Assembly: GCA_001399795.1 (NCBI GenBank)
Contig: LIHK01000017.1
Location: 1-49,051, forward strand
Direction: 5' to 3'
Origin: Candidatus Bathyarchaeota archaeon BA2
GTDB lineage: Archaea > Thermoproteota > Bathyarchaeia > Bathyarchaeales > Bathyarchaeaceae
Length of the DNA stretch: 49,051 nt
The position numbers were made by a program, and so were the translations under genes. This document shows positions 16,326-24,103 of this stretch, piece after piece (within the stretch, counting starts at the first letter, position 1; each line of letters opens with the position of its first letter). The notes under the pieces were generated by a model. It was not told the DNA's origin, did no database searches, and saw only the letters and a program-made list of their open reading frames with translations.

Positions 16326-16883
16326 CTAGAGTAGCATTTTTAACAAATCTGCCTTTGTCACGATGCCAACAACTTTTCCCTTCTTTGATATCAAGACAGC
16401 GGGATAGACCTGTAAAAGACTTGAAATTAACGGTAAAGGGGCGTCTTCTCCAACTTGTGGAAACGCTTCATCCATAATATCTCCAACGGGCAGAGTAGAC
16501 ACCTCAGTCAAGTCTTTACCAGCTAAAACTTGACTTAGCATGGTTTTTTCTGAAATGCTTCCAATAGCATGTTCTCCATCGAAGACTGGAAGCTGAGAAT
16601 ATCCATGATCTGTCATCAACCGTACAGCCTTGGACACTGAGTCGTTTTTCTGAACACCAACAACTTTGGCGTGAAGCACTTCCTCGGCACGAACCTCCGT
16701 TTTTATCTCCATGCGTTCCAGCGCATCGAATATGGCCCTAACCTTTGTGTAGGAGGGATCAATCTTCCTTGATTCTAGTTTCGCGATTAGGGACTGGCTT
16801 ACACCAGCTAACCTAGCCAGCTGTTTCTGAGTCAAATTCAACATTCTTCTTTTTTTAGCAACTTCTTCAAGTGAAGGCAACAT
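16326..16883 (-). CDS. HTH-CBS domain transcriptional regulator
   Basis: The protein has 185 aa. Residues 1-60 are a Cro/C1-type helix-turn-helix (LTQKQLARLAGVSQSLIAKL), and residues 65-185 are a pair of CBS domains ending GKVVGIVTKADLLKML. CBS pairs bind adenosyl ligands such as AMP, ATP or SAM. This architecture is common in archaea. The gene is divergent from the homocysteine genes, so ligand-dependent control of that cluster is an attractive inference; a shared gap of about 100 bases holds both promoters. The ligand is unknown. Confidence 0.85.
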   Translation of the reverse strand: MLPSLEEVAKKRRMLNLTQKQLARLAGVSQSLIAKLESRKIDPSYTKVRAIFDALERMEIKTEVRAEEVLHAKVVGVQKNDSVSKAVRLMTDHGYSQLPVFDGEHAIGSISEKTMLSQVLAGKDLTEVSTLPVGDIMDEAFPQVGEDAPLPLISSLLQVYPAVLISKKGKVVGIVTKADLLKMLL

Positions 16884-16993
16884 GCCATAAAATCGCCCTG
16901 ACGCGTCTTATATTCCTTTTGGAATAAAAATTTCAGAAAATTATTAATATTAGAATTCGGTGCTAAAGCTCCAAACAAGTTTAGGAGGTATCA

Positions 16994-18508
16994 GCGCTCA
17001 AGAAAATAGAAGCTTCGAAGAAAGAGCGATCAGTAGCAGAGATTAATGAAAAAATAAAGAGTGGAGACGCCCAGGTTTTAACCGCTGAAGAAATGAAGAA
17101 GCTGGTGGAAAGCAGCGGCATAGAAGTCGCGTACAAAGAGGTTGACGTGGTTACAACAGGAACCTTTGGAGCCATGTGCTCTTCAGGAGCCATCATAAAC
17201 CTTGGACACTCAGACCCCCCGATCAAAATCCAGAAAGCTTGGATAAACGACGTTGAAGTTTGCCACCCAGGCGCGGCTGTAGACCTCTACATCGGTGCAA
17301 CCGTAATGTCTGAAACGAGGCCCTTCGAGTACGGTGGCGGCCACGTGACAGAAGACCTGATCAGTGGGAAAGAAGTTGAACTCAGAGCAACAGCCTATGG
17401 GACAGACTGCTATCCCAGAACCAAGCTTAGGACAACACTCACAAAAGATGACTTGAACCAGTTTTACCTGCTGAATTTCCGTAATTGTTACCAACGCTAT
17501 AATTGTGCAACAAATAGCCGCGACGAAACTATCTACACCTACATGGGCAAGCTTCTTCCTAGGTTTGGAAACGCAACCTTCTCCGGTTCCGGAGGTCTTA
17601 ACCCTCTGATGAACGACCCAGACTACGAAACCATTGGCATCGGTACCCGCATCTTCTTGGGAGGTGGTCAAGGCTACGTAATAGGAGAAGGAACACAACA
17701 TGACCCTGGAAACCGTTTTGGCACCCTCATGGTTCGGGGAGACTGTAAGAAGATGAATTCAGAGTTCATCCGTGGAGCAGCCTTCACTAAGTACGGCACA
17801 ACCCTTTACGTTGGCATAGGCACACCCATTCCTATACTGAACGAGGAATTGGCCAGAAAGACTGCCATACTGGACGAAGAAATCCTAACAGACATAGTTG
17901 ACTACGGAGTTCCACGCAGGGAACGTCCAAAACTAGGAAAAGTAAGTTATAAGGAGTTAAAGTCAGGCACAATAACCATCAAGGACAAAAAGGTTAAGGT
18001 CAGCCCACTTTCAAGCTTAAAAACCGCTAGAAAAATCGCTGAAACGCTGAAATCTTGGATTGAAAACTCTTCCTTCTACTTAACAAGCCCTGTTGAACGC
18101 ATTCCAACAGACACAATATGCAGTCCGATGAAACAAACAGAGGAAATAGCCTTCGTTAACAGCGTGATGCACCCAGCTGTCACATGCACAGAAGAAGAGG
18201 AAATAGAAAATGTTGCTAATAGAATCATAAGCCATTCAGTGAACCACATAGTTGTGGCTGATGATGAAGGAAAACTTAAGGGAATAGTGACCTCATGGGA
18301 CGTCACTAAAGCGGTTGCTAAAGGAAAAAAGAAATTGGCTGACATAATCGTGAGAAAAGTTGTGACAACAAAACCCGACGAGTCGCTGGAAGCAGCTTCA
18401 AGGAAAATGGCTCAACATCAAATATCCGCTTTGCCCGTAATCGACCACGACAAAAAGGTTCTAGGAATAATCACGTCAGAAGATATCTCTAAACTTCTAG
18501 GAAGGTGA
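16994..18508 (+). CDS. Homocysteine biosynthesis protein (COG1900/DUF39) with C-terminal CBS pair
   Basis: The COG1900 part (about 370 residues) is followed by two CBS domains. In Methanosarcina the homologue (MA1821), with a NIL-ferredoxin and a COG2122 protein, makes homocysteine from aspartate semialdehyde with sulfide-derived sulfur. Two conserved cysteines expected for persulfide chemistry are visible (FGAMCSSG and AYGTDCYPRTK). The first ATG is at 17093, but the family N-terminus (EINEKIKSGDAQVLTAEE) is encoded upstream of it, and an AGGAGGT ribosome-binding site lies at 16983-16989. No ATG, GTG or TTG follows at the right distance: the codons there are GCG (16994) and CTC (16997). I place the start at 16994, tentatively. 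It overlaps the next gene by four bases. Confidence 0.88.
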   Translation, partial: ALKKIEASKKERSVAEINEKIKSGDAQVLTAEEMKKLVESSGIEVAYKEVDVVTTGTFGAMCSSGAIINLGHSDPPIKIQKAWINDVEVCHPGAAVDLYIGATVMSETRPFEYGGGHVTEDLISGKEVELRATAYGTDCYPRTKLRTTLTKDDLNQFYLLNFRNCYQRYNCATNSRDETIYTYMGKLLPRFGNATFSGSGGLNPLMNDPDYETIGIGTRIFLGGGQGYVIGEGTQHDPGNRFGTLMVRGDCKKMNSEFIRGAAFTKYGTTLYVGIGTPIPILNEELARKTAILDEEILTDIVDYGVPRRERPKLGKVSYKELKSGTITIKDKKVKVSPLSSLKTARKIAETLKSWIENSSFYLTSPVERIPTDTICSPMKQTEEIAFVNSVMHPAVTCTEEEEIENVANRIISHSVNHIVVADDEGKLKGIVTSWDVTKAVAKGKKKLADIIVRKVVTTKPDESLEAASRKMAQHQISALPVIDHDKKVLGIITSEDISKLLGR

Positions 18509-18930
18509 GGACTTTGGTTAGAATTCTCCTTAGATTCTCAGAGGAAATTGTTGACCAACCCATAACGGCGCAAGTAATCCTTGAACATGGAATTCCCATA
18601 AGCATCGTAGCCGCCCACATTGATTCTCAGGGCGGGGAAATCCTCGCAGAGGTGCCTGAAACGCACGTCGAGAAGATAATCGATGCCTTTCGCGAGAAGG
18701 GCGTGACCGTTACGGTTCCAAAACTAATTGAGGTAGACACTGAAAAGTGCTTTGAGTGTGGTGCTTGCCTCTCCCTCTGCCCAGTAAGCGCTATCGCATT
18801 CAAAGAAGATTCCTCAGTGGTTTTCGACGAGGAAAAATGCATTGGAAGCCCCTGCGGCCTATGCATTGACGCATGTCCAGCTAAGGCTATCAAACTAGTC
18901 GAACAGCATAGCTCCTATCTCAATAGGTAG
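18505..18930 (+). CDS. NIL-domain ferredoxin (2x[4Fe-4S]) for homocysteine synthesis
   Basis: The protein has 141 aa. Residues 1-75 form the NIL domain (also found in the methionine importer MetN). Then come two iron-sulfur motifs, C-x2-C-x2-C-x3-C (CFECGACLSLCP) and C-x4-C-x2-C-x3-C (CIGSPCGLCIDACP). It is the partner of the COG1900 protein (MA1822 in Methanosarcina) and probably supplies electrons or handles sulfur during the conversion of aspartate semialdehyde to homocysteine. A GTG start overlaps the upstream stop; a TTG at 18514 giving MVRILLRF is equally possible. Confidence 0.9.
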   Translation: MRTLVRILLRFSEEIVDQPITAQVILEHGIPISIVAAHIDSQGGEILAEVPETHVEKIIDAFREKGVTVTVPKLIEVDTEKCFECGACLSLCPVSAIAFKEDSSVVFDEEKCIGSPCGLCIDACPAKAIKLVEQHSSYLNR

Positions 18931-18971
18931 TAAGCTGAAATCAATAAAGTCCACGGTCAAGGAGGTTTAAA

Positions 18972-19736
18972 ATGGAGACAAAAAACCTGTTCAAACAAGT
19001 TTTCCAGCATAAAGAAACAAACTGCACCATAATATCAGACAAAGAAGATGCCATTAACACGGCAATATCGTCAATTAAGTACCATAGAAAGAAGCTTGAG
19101 AAATACGTCCTGAATCATCCAAAATTTCTTTATTCTCTTCAACCAGTTTCAGTGGAAAGGGGACCGAAAATAGTTCGGTTGATGGCTGACGCATCTAGGA
19201 AAGCGAATGTAGGACCCATGGCTGCTGTCGCAGGAGTGTTAGCTGACCTTGCCGTCGAAGACATGGTTCTCGCTGGAAGCAAAGTGGCTGTTGTCGAAAA
19301 TGGAGGAGAAGTCTCAGCTTTCTCAAATAGACCCATCGACACTGCCCTTCTAGCAGGGGACTCCCCGCTTTCAAAACAGATCGGCTTCAGGTTGAAGGAA
19401 TTTCCAGTAGGGGTTGCAACGAGTTCTGGCTTATATAGCCACGCATTAAGTTTTGGAGAGGCAGAAGCAGTAACGATTTTCGCTATAAATGCTGGATTAG
19501 CTGATGCTGTGGCCACGGCTGTCGGAAACATAATCAAAGGCGACGATTGTCGTGGGGCAGTTGAACGGGGAATCAACGAAGCCCTAAGCATAGACGGGGT
19601 TAGAGGAATATTAATTCTGTATAGGGGAATCGTTGGAAAGGCTGGTCAAGTTCCTCAATTAATCAAGGTGAGCACTAGGGAAATCGTGACTTTAGACCTT
19701 GCTTTTCTTCTTCCTGTCTTCAGCATATTTTGTTAG
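18972..19736 (+). CDS. UPF0280 (COG2122) protein, third component of the homocysteine pathway
   Basis: The protein has 254 aa. It follows the NIL-ferredoxin by 41 bases with AAGGAGG before its ATG. The sequence shows the ApbE-like UPF0280 pattern: ADASRKANVGPMAAVAGVLA, then VVENGGEVSAFSNRPIDTAL, and GVATSSGLYSHALSFGEAEAV. In Methanosarcina the COG2122 protein (MA1715) is encoded apart from the other two but works in the same sulfur assimilation route. Having all three side by side supports that link. The last 45 bases overlap the end of the broken acyl-CoA synthetase gene on the other strand, and the final residues look like read-through of the usual family end. Confidence 0.88.
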   Translation: METKNLFKQVFQHKETNCTIISDKEDAINTAISSIKYHRKKLEKYVLNHPKFLYSLQPVSVERGPKIVRLMADASRKANVGPMAAVAGVLADLAVEDMVLAGSKVAVVENGGEVSAFSNRPIDTALLAGDSPLSKQIGFRLKEFPVGVATSSGLYSHALSFGEAEAVTIFAINAGLADAVATAVGNIIKGDDCRGAVERGINEALSIDGVRGILILYRGIVGKAGQVPQLIKVSTREIVTLDLAFLLPVFSIFC

Positions 19737-20412
19737 GTAAGCAAGAATCCTTATTGCTCTTTCAGGAGTGGGATGAACCACTATTCCGTTCTTTTCAAAT
19801 TCCCTTAAGGCTTCTGACTCTTCTCCGGAGGTTGGAGGAGCCGCAAGGATAACTGGTTTCTGATATTTTTTAATCCTCTCAATTAATCCAGTTATTCCTC
19901 GTGTTGATTCCCACTCCATCATAATCTTTTCAAATTCCGCAAGCTGATTTCCAATGGCTGGGGGATATTGGTCGAAAATTTTACTAGGAGAACCGACGCT
20001 TGAAAGCGCAAGGACAGAATCAACATTCTCGTCTTTTAGGAGCATCCTAATACACACATAAGAATATTCCATAGTTCCGACCAAGTCAACTGGGTTTGAA
20101 TGGGACCAGCGCGGAGGTAAACGCTGATTTAACTTTTGCAACGTCTCTTGGTTAGTGGGGCTATCTCCAAACCCAGTTCCTCGCACATGCCAGCGGCTAC
20201 AACTCCAAAGCCTCCTCCCCGGTTACTATTCCCACCCTGTTTCCCTTTGGGAGGGGTTGACTAACAAGAGTTACAGCCACATCGAAGAGGTCTTGAATTT
20301 CTCTAACCTGTATAACACCCGCTTGCTTAAAACAGGCATCGTAAACATCGTCTGAGCCAGCTAGGGCGCCTGTGTGCGCTTTCGCGGCTTTAAGAGCTGT
20401 TTCTGTCTGCAC
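19692..20412 (-). pseudogene. Broken NDP-forming acyl-CoA synthetase alpha part
   Basis: Two frames encode successive pieces of an ADP-forming acetyl-CoA synthetase-like protein: the AKAHTGALAGSD loop with its catalytic histidine (20197-20412), and LPPRWSHSNPVDLVGT to the C-terminus of the alpha part (19692-20186). Between them a G-run that should read GGGGG is one base short near 20219, breaking the GIVTGGGGFG motif. A second one-base loss follows near 20157. The N-terminal CoA-binding half is absent upstream, where a TAA follows soon. It is therefore truncated and doubly frameshifted. Confidence 0.75.
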
Positions 20413-21150
20413 AAACTCAGTATTTCTGCTATAATTTCGAGATTAATTCTCCTCGCCATTTACATCACTAGAGAAACTTCTCTATCCATTCTTCCTCTAC
20501 ATTTGCTTCCTCAGATGTGATAAAAGTACCACGGTTCTGCTGCGTCTTCCCTAGCAACCAAAGTCTTGTTCAATTTTCGCTTGCGTTTACGCGTGATGAA
20601 AACTGATTCTCCCTGTTCAAGACGTTTTTGACTTCTTCAAAATCGATTTCCTCAACCTCTTCAACTTCAACGCTCTGGTTTTCATTGTTTCTCAAGAAGA
20701 ACAGCTGAAACAGTGGCTTTTCTTCATTGATTTCAACAAAGTTTTCTGAGATCAGTCTTTTTACCTCCATTACTTGTTCCTCGAGAAGATCGGCTTTAAG
20801 AGACTCCCATATGAACGAGTCTCATCATATCGCTTTCAAGAGTGGATAAGCATGGAGCCACATCCTCCAATTTACTTCAGAGTAAATCGGTTAGAGAAAC
20901 TTGAAACTCCAGTAGAGATAAAGCATTCCTTTATCCAATCTGCCAAATATGTCACAAACGGGTTCCTTGCGAGCCTGCGATTTTGATACCCTTGCGCGTG
21001 CATATGACTGATCGTAACTATGGTTTGGAGCACTATTTCGCGCAATAATTTTTTACCGGTAAATTTATGTTCAAACGGCAAGCCCCACTCACAAATGCTC
21101 AAATTAAGCTTTTCTAGTTGAAATAAGCTTAAAATAAGCCCTAATTTTGG
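20413..21150. other. Poorly coding stretch between the broken synthetase gene and tRNA-Leu
   Basis: A 66-codon minus-strand frame at 20570-20770 is acidic and low in complexity (a run of E/V around EVEEVEEIDFEEV) and may be a small hypothetical gene. Short frames at 20774-20986 (plus) and 20872-21102 (minus) overlap each other, and I recognise neither. No RNA gene, repeat or promoter stands out. Given the broken gene beside it, this is probably decayed DNA. Confidence 0.4.
20570..20770 (-). CDS. Hypothetical small acidic protein
   Basis: The frame has 66 codons, starting ATG GAG GTA. The sequence is rich in E, N and V, with a short hydrophobic patch (PLFQLFFL). No family, signal peptide or membrane helix is evident. 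The start lacks a clear ribosome-binding site but could be leaderless. It is given only because the composition looks protein-like and nothing else explains the stretch. Confidence 0.25.
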   Translation of the reverse strand: MEVKRLISENFVEINEEKPLFQLFFLRNNENQSVEVEEVEEIDFEEVKNVLNRENQFSSRVNASEN

Positions 21151-21290
21151 TGCGGGGGGCGGGATTTGAACCCGCGGAGGCCTGCGCCAGAGGATTTCTC
21201 AGGAAACCATGTCAATCCCCTTAAGTCCTCCCCCTTTTCCTAGGGGTTTCTTCTGACCTGCCTACTTAGACCTGGCTCGGGTACCCCCGC
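21151..21290 (-). tRNA. tRNA-Leu (TAA) with two introns
   Basis: The acceptor GCGGGGG pairs with CCCCCGC, discriminator A, and CCA is encoded at 21148-21150. The T arm GCGGG-TTCAAAT-CCCGC and a 14-base long variable arm mark a class II tRNA. The anticodon stem GAGGA/TCCTC closes only after removing a 24-base intron (21196-21219) at the canonical 37/38 position; the loop then reads CTTAAGA with anticodon TAA. The D stem CCC/GGG closes only after removing a second intron of about 31 bases (21238-21268) in the D loop, after GGTC. The mature length is then 85. Exact splice points within A-runs are uncertain by one or two bases. Confidence 0.9.
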
Positions 21291-21407
21291 CACATCCAGG
21301 TTAAGATAATAAATTCTTTACTAAACTTAAAAACTTAGGTCCGCCTTTTCTAGGAAAGAGGCTAGAGGCGCCTTACAGATAGAAAAAAGTGGAGATAACA
21401 AAACCCT

Positions 21408-21442
21408 TTGTCTGACAAAAATTTTTTCCTTTTGTCCGATAA
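21408..21442. promoter_or_regulatory. Paired 11-bp palindromes (TTGTCNGACAA type), second copy, upstream of tRNA-Leu
   Basis: TTGTCTGACAA (21408-21418) and TTGTCCGATAA (21432-21442) are 24 bp apart centre to centre. On the minus strand the unit reads in the same order as at 3059-3093, with the same GGAAAAAATTTT core between the palindromes. Relative to its tRNA gene it lies 118-152 bases upstream. No protein gene starts nearby on either strand. Confidence 0.5.
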
Positions 21443-21482
21443 ATCAGCTATCTGTTAGATTAAGCGTTCCAAGTTTTGTGCT

Positions 21483-21524
21483 GTTTGTGCCACAAACAAT
21501 GTTGAGACTATGTATAGCCTCAAC
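21483..21524. repeat. Two adjacent palindromes in the non-coding patch after serB
   Basis: GTTTGTG-C-CACAAAC (21483-21497) is perfect. Three bases later comes a 24-base near-palindrome (21501-21524) with arms GTTGAG/CTCAAC and inner CTAT/ATAG separated by single mismatches. With the pair at 21408-21442, four palindromes lie within 120 bp. The remainder of 21291-21590 holds no gene. Confidence 0.5.
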
Positions 21525-21590
21525 ATGATTCGGTACTCGAATTACCGCGACCGCACAATACTAGATTTAAAAGAAAACCAGTCCAAGATT

Positions 21591-22259
21591 TCAATTCTCA
21601 AATTTGTTCCGATTTCTCTTCTGCCCCAAAAGATAGGGCAAAACCTCCCGCAAATCATCACCCTTAACCACAACATCCGCCCGCTCTTCCACCACCAAGC
21701 TACGCGGATTAAAGGCTATTGAGAAGCCTACCCTTTCAAACAGGGGTATCAGCGTTTCGTCATCCCCAACAGCAGCGCACTCATCCATTCCAAAATTGAA
21801 CTTCCCTAACATACGACCCAAAACCGCGCTCTTGTTGTGAACCGAAACTTTGACCTCCACTTGACCTGTGAGAAAACCATTTTCAACCTTCAAGTCGTTA
21901 GATAAGGAGTCATCAACCCCTATCTCCTTCTTAATTCTCTCCGTTACAAGGGATAAACCTGCACTTATCAAAACCACTTTCAAACCTCTACTTCTCAGGG
22001 TGGTTATAACCTCTCGCGCCCCATCAGTGTAGGGCATGCCATCAACTATTTTCTGAACGGTTTCAAGCTTCAAGCCAGTCCACAGAGAAGCGTCCAGCCT
22101 AGCCCAATAATCATAAGTAATAGCTCCTCGAGAGAACTGCTCAGCGTACTGTCTACCCTTATCCCAGGTACCCAGCTTTTCGTGTAAAAACTGCCAACTG
22201 CTAGTAACCTTAGTCAGGGTCCCATCCACATCGAAAACCACCAGCCTAGGCCCCTTCAT
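21591..22259 (-). CDS. HAD-superfamily phosphoserine phosphatase-like protein
   Basis: The protein has 222 aa. Motif I is VVFDVDGTLT (residues 7-16) with the two catalytic aspartates, motif II is VVLISAGLS, and motif III/IV is the conserved lysine region followed by AAVGDDETLIPLF. The helical cap between motifs I and II fits SerB-type C1 caps. Phosphoserine phosphatase is the best guess, but related phosphatases cannot be excluded, because the substrate residues sit in the cap. It is a single gene starting at an ATG close to the divergent tRNA-Arg. Confidence 0.75.
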   Translation of the reverse strand: MKGPRLVVFDVDGTLTKVTSSWQFLHEKLGTWDKGRQYAEQFSRGAITYDYWARLDASLWTGLKLETVQKIVDGMPYTDGAREVITTLRSRGLKVVLISAGLSLVTERIKKEIGVDDSLSNDLKVENGFLTGQVEVKVSVHNKSAVLGRMLGKFNFGMDECAAVGDDETLIPLFERVGFSIAFNPRSLVVEERADVVVKGDDLREVLPYLLGQKRNRNKFEN

Positions 22260-22383
22260 TTAAGAACGCTCCACTGTCGCCTCTAGTTTTTGATGCACCC
22301 GGCCAAAAAGAATCTTTCGCTGAAAATTGAGCGCTAGGGTTATAACAATCAACCCGTTAAGAAATAGGTTGGCGGGGAGAGCT

Positions 22384-22521
22384 GGGCGGGTATAGAAAGT
22401 TGTCCGCTTTCTACCGACGCCTAGCCAGGATAGGGCACGAACAACCAAACCATGGTTGGTGTAAGCCTCCTAAGCCTTAGGGGAGAGCTCGGGGTCGCGG
22501 GTTCAAGTCCCGTCCCGCCCG
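22384..22521 (+). tRNA. tRNA-Arg (CCT) with three introns
   Basis: The exons give a perfect 75-base tRNA: acceptor GGGCGGG/CCCGCCC, TA at 8-9, D arm GCCT-AGCCAGGATA-GGGC, anticodon stem CGAGC/GCTCG, loop CTCCTAA (anticodon CCT), variable GGGTC, T arm GCGGG-TTCAAGT-CCCGT, discriminator G, and CCA encoded at 22522-22524. Three inserts must be removed: 26 bases at 22393-22418 (position 9/10, with a 7-bp inverted repeat TAGAAAG/CTTTCTA), 24 bases at 22441-22464 (29/30, in the anticodon stem, with a CCAA/TTGG hairpin) and 13 bases at 22473-22485 (37/38). The lengths sum exactly (75+63=138). Confidence 0.92.
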
Positions 22522-22600
22522 CCATCCAAAAGCCAATTTTGAGACTCTGCATCCGTTCAGTTTTGAAATGAAGCCAATTTTCGGTTTAAATTAGCACTTT

Positions 22601-23053
22601 CTATCGATAAAAGTAAGAGAAATCTTCTTTTTCCATTTCCATGCATGGTATGCTGGATTGCTGGGAAGACCTCACTTCCAACGATTGCCGATTTGAGGAG
22701 GAACTACGGCGCCTGTTGTCTTGTTTGGCTTCCTTTGCATCATCCGCTTCTTTAACTTCATTCACGTATTCCGCGAACGGGCGCTCCTCTCTGTCTTCGT
22801 ATTTTAGTCCCAGTTTTGAGTAGAGGCTTTTCAAAATGAGTTTTTCTATCACTGACGCGCCTGCACCAAATATTTTCTCTAGCCCTGTAGCGAAGGCTTC
22901 GGGCTTCTTGGGGATTTTATGTTTCTTGATGGAGTAGCTATTTTCGAGGTGGAAGAAAATCATTTGTCTGCCGCTTTCACCTAAAACGGTTAAGCCCTCA
23001 TCCACGGCCTCAATAAAAAGCTTATCGAAGGCTTTCCCTTTTTCTACCATCAC
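22601..23053 (-). CDS. Archaeal protein with a NitrOD5-like helical domain
   Basis: The protein has 150 aa. The first 85 residues (KAFDKLFIEAVDEGLTVLGE, then FFHLENSYSIKKHKIPKKPE and FATGLEKIFGAGASVIEKLI) look like the small helical domain called NitrOD5 in archaeal sensor proteins; this recollection is moderate. The last 50 residues are charged and low in complexity (SSSSNRQSLEVRSSQQ). It lies downstream of the KaiC-like gene on the same strand, which would fit a signalling pair. No catalytic motif is visible. Confidence 0.55.
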   Translation of the reverse strand: MMVEKGKAFDKLFIEAVDEGLTVLGESGRQMIFFHLENSYSIKKHKIPKKPEAFATGLEKIFGAGASVIEKLILKSLYSKLGLKYEDREERPFAEYVNEVKEADDAKEAKQDNRRRSSSSNRQSLEVRSSQQSSIPCMEMEKEDFSYFYR

Positions 23054-23101
23054 CTACCCTCCATTCAGGTTTCCACCTTACCGACCTTTACTCTAGACAA
23101 T

Positions 23102-23245
23102 TTAACGGGCTGTATTCCCCCTTTTCCGAAGGATATTTGGTTGCTGAACAAGCACAACAGTTGCAATGAAGATCATAACCGCAATTATCTCAAGAACCGA
23201 AGGCATACTTATCACTGGTTGTCCACCGGCGCTACCTTTCACCAC
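23102..23245 (-). CDS. Short transmembrane reading frame directly after the KaiC-like stop
   Basis: This frame continues in phase after the TAG of the KaiC-like frame, with GTG GTG immediately behind it. It encodes about 47 residues with one hydrophobic helix (PSVLEIIAVMIFIATVVLV) and a basic end (RKRGNTAR). It may be a tiny separate gene or the former C-terminal anchor of the KaiC-like protein cut off by a nonsense mutation. It is short, so confidence is low. Confidence 0.3.
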   Translation of the reverse strand: MVKGSAGGQPVISMPSVLEIIAVMIFIATVVLVQQPNILRKRGNTAR

Positions 23246-23931
23246 CTATGTTATCGTGAATGGCACGATTTGCAGGCCTTTGTCGGTTATGATGACATTG
23301 TGGTATTTCCGGCTGTGGTTAGTTCCGCGCATCTTGTGTATTATGAATCTTGTCTTCAACTCTAAATCGTCGATCATGTTTTCAAGAAATATTACTGAAT
23401 CTGCTATGAACTCTTCGATTCCAAGTCCCATCGTTTTAGCGCCTTTAGGCACGCTACACGTCATGATAGTTGTGTAGCCGTGCGTCTTGAGATCCTGTAG
23501 GTCAGGTGCATGAGCATTCTATATTCCAGCTTTTCCGTGCAGGCTGAGAGAAACGCGTTCAATAAATCTATAACCAACCGTTTAGCATCTATCTCGTTCA
23601 AGGCGCCCAAAATGAATTCGATGTTAGCACTTAATCCTTCGCCCTTTAACGTTTCGAGGTCAACGATTCTTACGGACCCTTCTTGTTCCAGCTTTTCAAG
23701 ATCGAAGCCAAACCTAAGCATGTTACGCTTCAATGTCTTTGCATTCTCTTCGAACGTGGCGTAAACTCCTTTTTCGCCGTACTGAGTGGCACCGTTATAA
23801 GTAAACTGTGTGGAGAAAATGGTTTTACCGCTACCTGTTCCTCCAGCCAATAGAATGACATCGCCCCTGAGGAAACCACCCTCAATTAGATAGTCTAAGC
23901 CATCGATTCCCGTTGGTACACGCTTGATCAA
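23246..23931 (-). pseudogene. KaiC/RAD55-like RecA-family ATPase, frameshifted
   Basis: The N-terminal part (156 codons, 23461-23931) shows VPTGIDGLDYLIEGGFLRGD and the Walker A GGTGSGKT, then YATFEENAKTLKRNMLRFGF, the usual start of archaeal KaiC-like ATPases, and a Walker B region KRLVIDLLNAFLS. Near 23508 one base is missing. The frame at 23246-23464 then carries the expected continuation (IMTCSVPKGAKTMGLGIEEF to GLQIVPFTIT). Restoring one base gives a typical full-length protein of about 230 aa. Such ATPases act in signalling in archaea. It is either a young pseudogene or a sequencing error. Confidence 0.75.
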
Positions 23932-24103
23932 TTAAACCACGAACAAAACTTGTCCCAAAGACGTATTTAACGGGTATGAACGCAGGATATGAATTATGAT
24001 ATAACAGAAGTTTTGCAAGAAATGAAATTAAGAATTCGTTTATAGATGTCTACTATTCATATATGAAGTTAAAATTAATTATCATGGACGCGCAATAGAT
24101 GAG

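Noticed and set aside
20774-21102. Overlapping frames on both strands before tRNA-Leu
   Set aside because: They overlap each other, begin with weak starts and match no family; treated as non-coding.
23246-23248. TAG read as pyrrolysine in the KaiC-like gene
   Set aside because: The gene is already frameshifted, and no pyl gene is visible in the window; decay is the simpler explanation. The continuing frame is reported instead.
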